From an uncultured Arsenicibacter sp. (lineage in GTDB: Bacteria > Bacteroidota > Bacteroidia > Cytophagales > Spirosomataceae): a stretch of 17,650 nt of DNA. Of this stretch, positions 15,867-17,650 are shown in pieces. Location: contig NZ_CAMFHL010000142.1 in the NCBI RefSeq assembly GCF_945952095.1, positions 1 to 17,650 of the forward strand, read 5' to 3'. The position numbers were made by a program, and so were the translations under genes. The stretch's first letter is position 1. Each line of letters begins with the position of its first letter. The notes beneath the pieces were generated by a model. That model was not told where the DNA came from. It did no database searches and worked only from the letters and a program-made list of their open reading frames with translations.

Positions 15867-17024
15867 ATGCAACATACACCTCTGCTTATCATTGGAGCCG
15901 GACCGTTCGGCCTGGCCCTGGCTGCTTACCTGCAACACCGGCAGGCAGACTACCTCATTGCCGGAAAACCCATGGAGTTCTGGCAGAAACACATGCCGGC
16001 CGGTATGTATCTGCGCTCAGGAACTGACTGGCACCTTGATCCGGACAACATCTTTACCATCGAACAATACGCAGGGAGCCGCGGCGAGTCCCCGGATTCG
16101 GTCATGCCGATCTCGCTGGACTGGTATCTGGGCTACACCAGCTGGTTTATGGACCAGGTTAAGCCCAACATGCTGGAAACATACGTGCAGCAGTTGTCGA
16201 AAGAAGGCGATCAGTTTACGGCTTTACTAACCGACGGAACAGCCATCCTGGCGGATCAGGTTGTGCTGGCAACCGGTTTCGGCTATTTCCCGCATGAACC
16301 GGAACCGGTGAAAGCCCTGCTTCCCTCCGGTCGGTACCGGCATGCCGTCGATGCGGTCGATATGGCATCTTACCGGGGCAAACGGGTGTTGCTGGTGGGT
16401 GGCCGGCAAAGTGCCTTTGAATGGGCGGCCCTGCTGGCCGAAGCCGGTGCCAGCGCGGTTCACCTGACCTACCGGCATGACACCCCGGCCTTTGCCGAAG
16501 CCGACTGGTCGTGGGTTTCGCCGCTTGTTGACCGGATCGTGGATGAACCGGCCTGGTTCCGCAACGCGGCTACCGATGAACAGGAAACTCACCGCTACCG
16601 GCTATGGGCCGAAGGGCGGCTGAAGGTTGAACCCTGGCTTGCCGGCCGGTTACCCGCTGACAAAGTTTTTCTGCACCCGCAAACGCAGTTGCAGTCCGCG
16701 ACGGAACAGCCGGATGGAAGCCTGGCAGTCACCCTCTCATCGGGAGATACGTGTACGGTCGACGCCGTCATTCTGGCGACCGGTTATCAGGTTAACATCA
16801 GCCGCCTGCCTTACCTGGTACCCGGACTGCTGGCTCAGATTGACCAAACGAATGGCTTTCCGCAACTGAGTACAGCCTTTGAGAGTAGTGTACCGGGCTT
16901 GTATTTCAGCAGCTTTCCGGCCGGAAATGACTTTGGCCCGTTTTTTGGCTTTACCATCGCTGTCCGCGCCGCCGCACAGGTCATTGGCAAAGCCACGATT
17001 GACCGGCAGCCGGCAACCACCTGA
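15867..17024 (+). CDS. FAD/NAD(P)-dependent oxidoreductase, flavin-monooxygenase-like
   Basis: 385 residues. The N-terminal FAD-binding Rossmann motif is PLLIIGAGPFGLALAAYL (GxGxxG at 10-15). A second nucleotide-binding motif, KRVLLVGGRQSAFEWAALL (178-183), is expected to bind NAD(P)H, and ATG motifs stand at 135-138 (VLATGFGYF) and 304-307 (ILATGYQVN). SGRYRHAVDAVDMASYRGK just before the second motif resembles the H-containing stretch of flavin-containing monooxygenases and N-hydroxylases. It is shorter than most FMOs and its substrate is unknown. No signal peptide, so it is cytosolic. The start ATG 15867 leaves a suitable N-terminus for the FAD fold. It is flanked by terminators on both sides, so it forms its own transcription unit with a promoter somewhere in 15780-15866. 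Confidence 0.85.
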   Translation: MQHTPLLIIGAGPFGLALAAYLQHRQADYLIAGKPMEFWQKHMPAGMYLRSGTDWHLDPDNIFTIEQYAGSRGESPDSVMPISLDWYLGYTSWFMDQVKPNMLETYVQQLSKEGDQFTALLTDGTAILADQVVLATGFGYFPHEPEPVKALLPSGRYRHAVDAVDMASYRGKRVLLVGGRQSAFEWAALLAEAGASAVHLTYRHDTPAFAEADWSWVSPLVDRIVDEPAWFRNAATDEQETHRYRLWAEGRLKVEPWLAGRLPADKVFLHPQTQLQSATEQPDGSLAVTLSSGDTCTVDAVILATGYQVNISRLPYLVPGLLAQIDQTNGFPQLSTAFESSVPGLYFSSFPAGNDFGPFFGFTIAVRAAAQVIGKATIDRQPATT

Positions 17025-17040
17025 TCTGTTCAGGTATTAG

Positions 17041-17097
17041 AAAAAAGGCTGCTCTGACCCGTTCACCCGGACGAAAACTGTCAGAGCAGCCTTTTTT
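17041..17097. terminator. Strong bidirectional terminator
   Basis: A perfect 18-bp inverted repeat (AAAAAAGGCTGCTCTGAC at 17041-17058 and its complement at 17080-17097) with a 21-base loop. The A-run on the left and the T-run on the right allow termination on both strands. It begins 16 bases after the oxidoreductase stop codon. Confidence 0.9.
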
Positions 17098-17159
17098 GTA
17101 GTGCTTACAACCTCTTCGGGCTATAGCGGGTCTTTGTGTTACCAGACCCTGATACTGTT

Positions 17160-17534
17160 ATGAAAAATCATTTATCTTCTCTGATTCTGTTGCTTGTTCT
17201 TCTGACAGGCTTTACCGGATGCCGGTCACGGTCAGCCGTTATGCCTCAGGATCGTATTGTATGTGGCATTAAAGACCCGGTCAATAATATCAAATGGCTC
17301 AACGACCAGTTTAAACAGTTTATGGGTGGCCCCACCCTGAACGGCATCGTCGTGTACGAGTATGACAGCAAAACGGTTATTGAAGTCCAGAATTCATTAG
17401 CCAGTTCGCTCAATCAGCATCAGTATTATTGCGACGGTACAAAGCTGAATCTCAACGCCCCTAACGCCTATGATGAATATACCCAAAAGCGGAAGGAAGT
17501 CATGGTACTTTATGGCACCAACATGTGGAAATAA
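17160..17534 (+). CDS. Small lipoprotein of unknown function
   Basis: 124 residues from ATG 17160; an upstream GTG (17136) would add eight residues that do not suit a signal peptide (LPDPDTV), so ATG is preferred. The N-terminus MKNHLSSLILLLVLLTGFTG followed by Cys21 is a lipoprotein signal with lipobox FTGC, so the protein is expected to be lipid-anchored in the inner or outer membrane. The mature part contains CGIKDPVNNIKWLNDQF, which resembles short Bacteroidota lipoproteins with a 'CGV.dP...lpWL' motif, then a beta-rich region (GIVVYEYDSKTVIEVQN) and YYCDGTKLNLN. Function unknown. It stands alone after a strong terminator, with no clear terminator of its own in the window. Confidence 0.75.
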   Translation: MKNHLSSLILLLVLLTGFTGCRSRSAVMPQDRIVCGIKDPVNNIKWLNDQFKQFMGGPTLNGIVVYEYDSKTVIEVQNSLASSLNQHQYYCDGTKLNLNAPNAYDEYTQKRKEVMVLYGTNMWK

Positions 17535-17586
17535 GTTTTCCGGTACAGCGTTCCCGCTTTTTAAGGATTGTTAACACGCGAGAGAA

Positions 17587-17646
17587 CATCTGTTGTAAAC
17601 AGATGCTATAAATTGCCATCGCTTCTTGATCAGGTTGTTTATAGCA
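17587..17646. repeat. Two overlapping inverted repeats downstream of the lipoprotein gene
   Basis: CATCTGTT-GTA-AACAGATG (17587-17605) is a perfect 8-bp hairpin with a 3-base loop. TGCTATAAA (17604-17612) pairs with TTTATAGCA (17638-17646) around a 25-base spacer. The first hairpin has no T-run, so it is not a typical terminator. Role unknown; it could be an operator or a promoter-proximal structure of a gene beyond the edge. Confidence 0.45.
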
Positions 17647-17650
17647 TACC

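Noticed and set aside
17136..17159. GTG start for the lipoprotein
   Set aside because: It would put an acidic, Pro-containing stretch before the signal peptide; ATG 17160 gives a normal lipoprotein signal.
1..17650. Defence system, toxin-antitoxin pair, insertion sequence, tRNA or rRNA
   Set aside because: No transposase, inverted-repeat-bounded element, nuclease/helicase gene, small toxin pair or structured RNA gene was recognised in any part of the window.

Overview
The window looks like chromosomal DNA of a Bacteroidota bacterium, most likely a Spirosoma-like member of the Cytophagales (genus is inference). The grounds are a very large secreted protein built from plant-type LRRs, 'QWYRNG' Ig-like domains and beta-helix modules ending in INAGDP/VDMGAVEFQ; a decayed TPR-membrane-LuxR-type HTH regulator of a kind common in this group; a stand-alone LytTR protein; and starts without clear Shine-Dalgarno sequences. 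All genes lie on the + strand.

Left part (1-3130): the 3' end of a beta-lactamase-fold serine hydrolase, then a broken regulator gene. Two adjacent reading frames (454-1758 and 1758-2723) and the apparently empty DNA after them (2724-3130) are remnants of one gene. It carries a signal peptide, two tandem copies of a TPR-type module, a coiled coil, a transmembrane helix and a C-terminal helix-turn-helix. It is interrupted by one frameshift inside repeat 2, two in-frame stops and a second frameshift just before the HTH.

Middle (3131-10193): after a roughly 300-base leader comes a 2115-residue secreted protein in which an LRR / Ig-like / beta-helix cassette occurs twice (about 4480-6945 and 7213-9567). 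The second cassette has ten LRRs and the first has three. A small LytTR DNA-binding protein follows 35 bases downstream and may control the locus.

Right part (10310-17650): housekeeping and accessory genes. These are a small-subunit haem catalase with a strong terminator, a short uncharacterised exported protein, an MMPL/RND-type membrane protein in an apparent operon with a YitT/DUF2179 membrane protein (terminator after it), a flavin-dependent NAD(P)H-type oxidoreductase with a perfect 18-bp bidirectional terminator, and a small lipoprotein. No tRNA, rRNA, CRISPR array or insertion sequence was seen.

The parts worth most attention are the reconstructed pseudogene and the modular surface protein, with its internal duplication, LRR expansion, unusual C-terminus and linked LytTR gene. 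I did not find a clear new defence or metabolic system.
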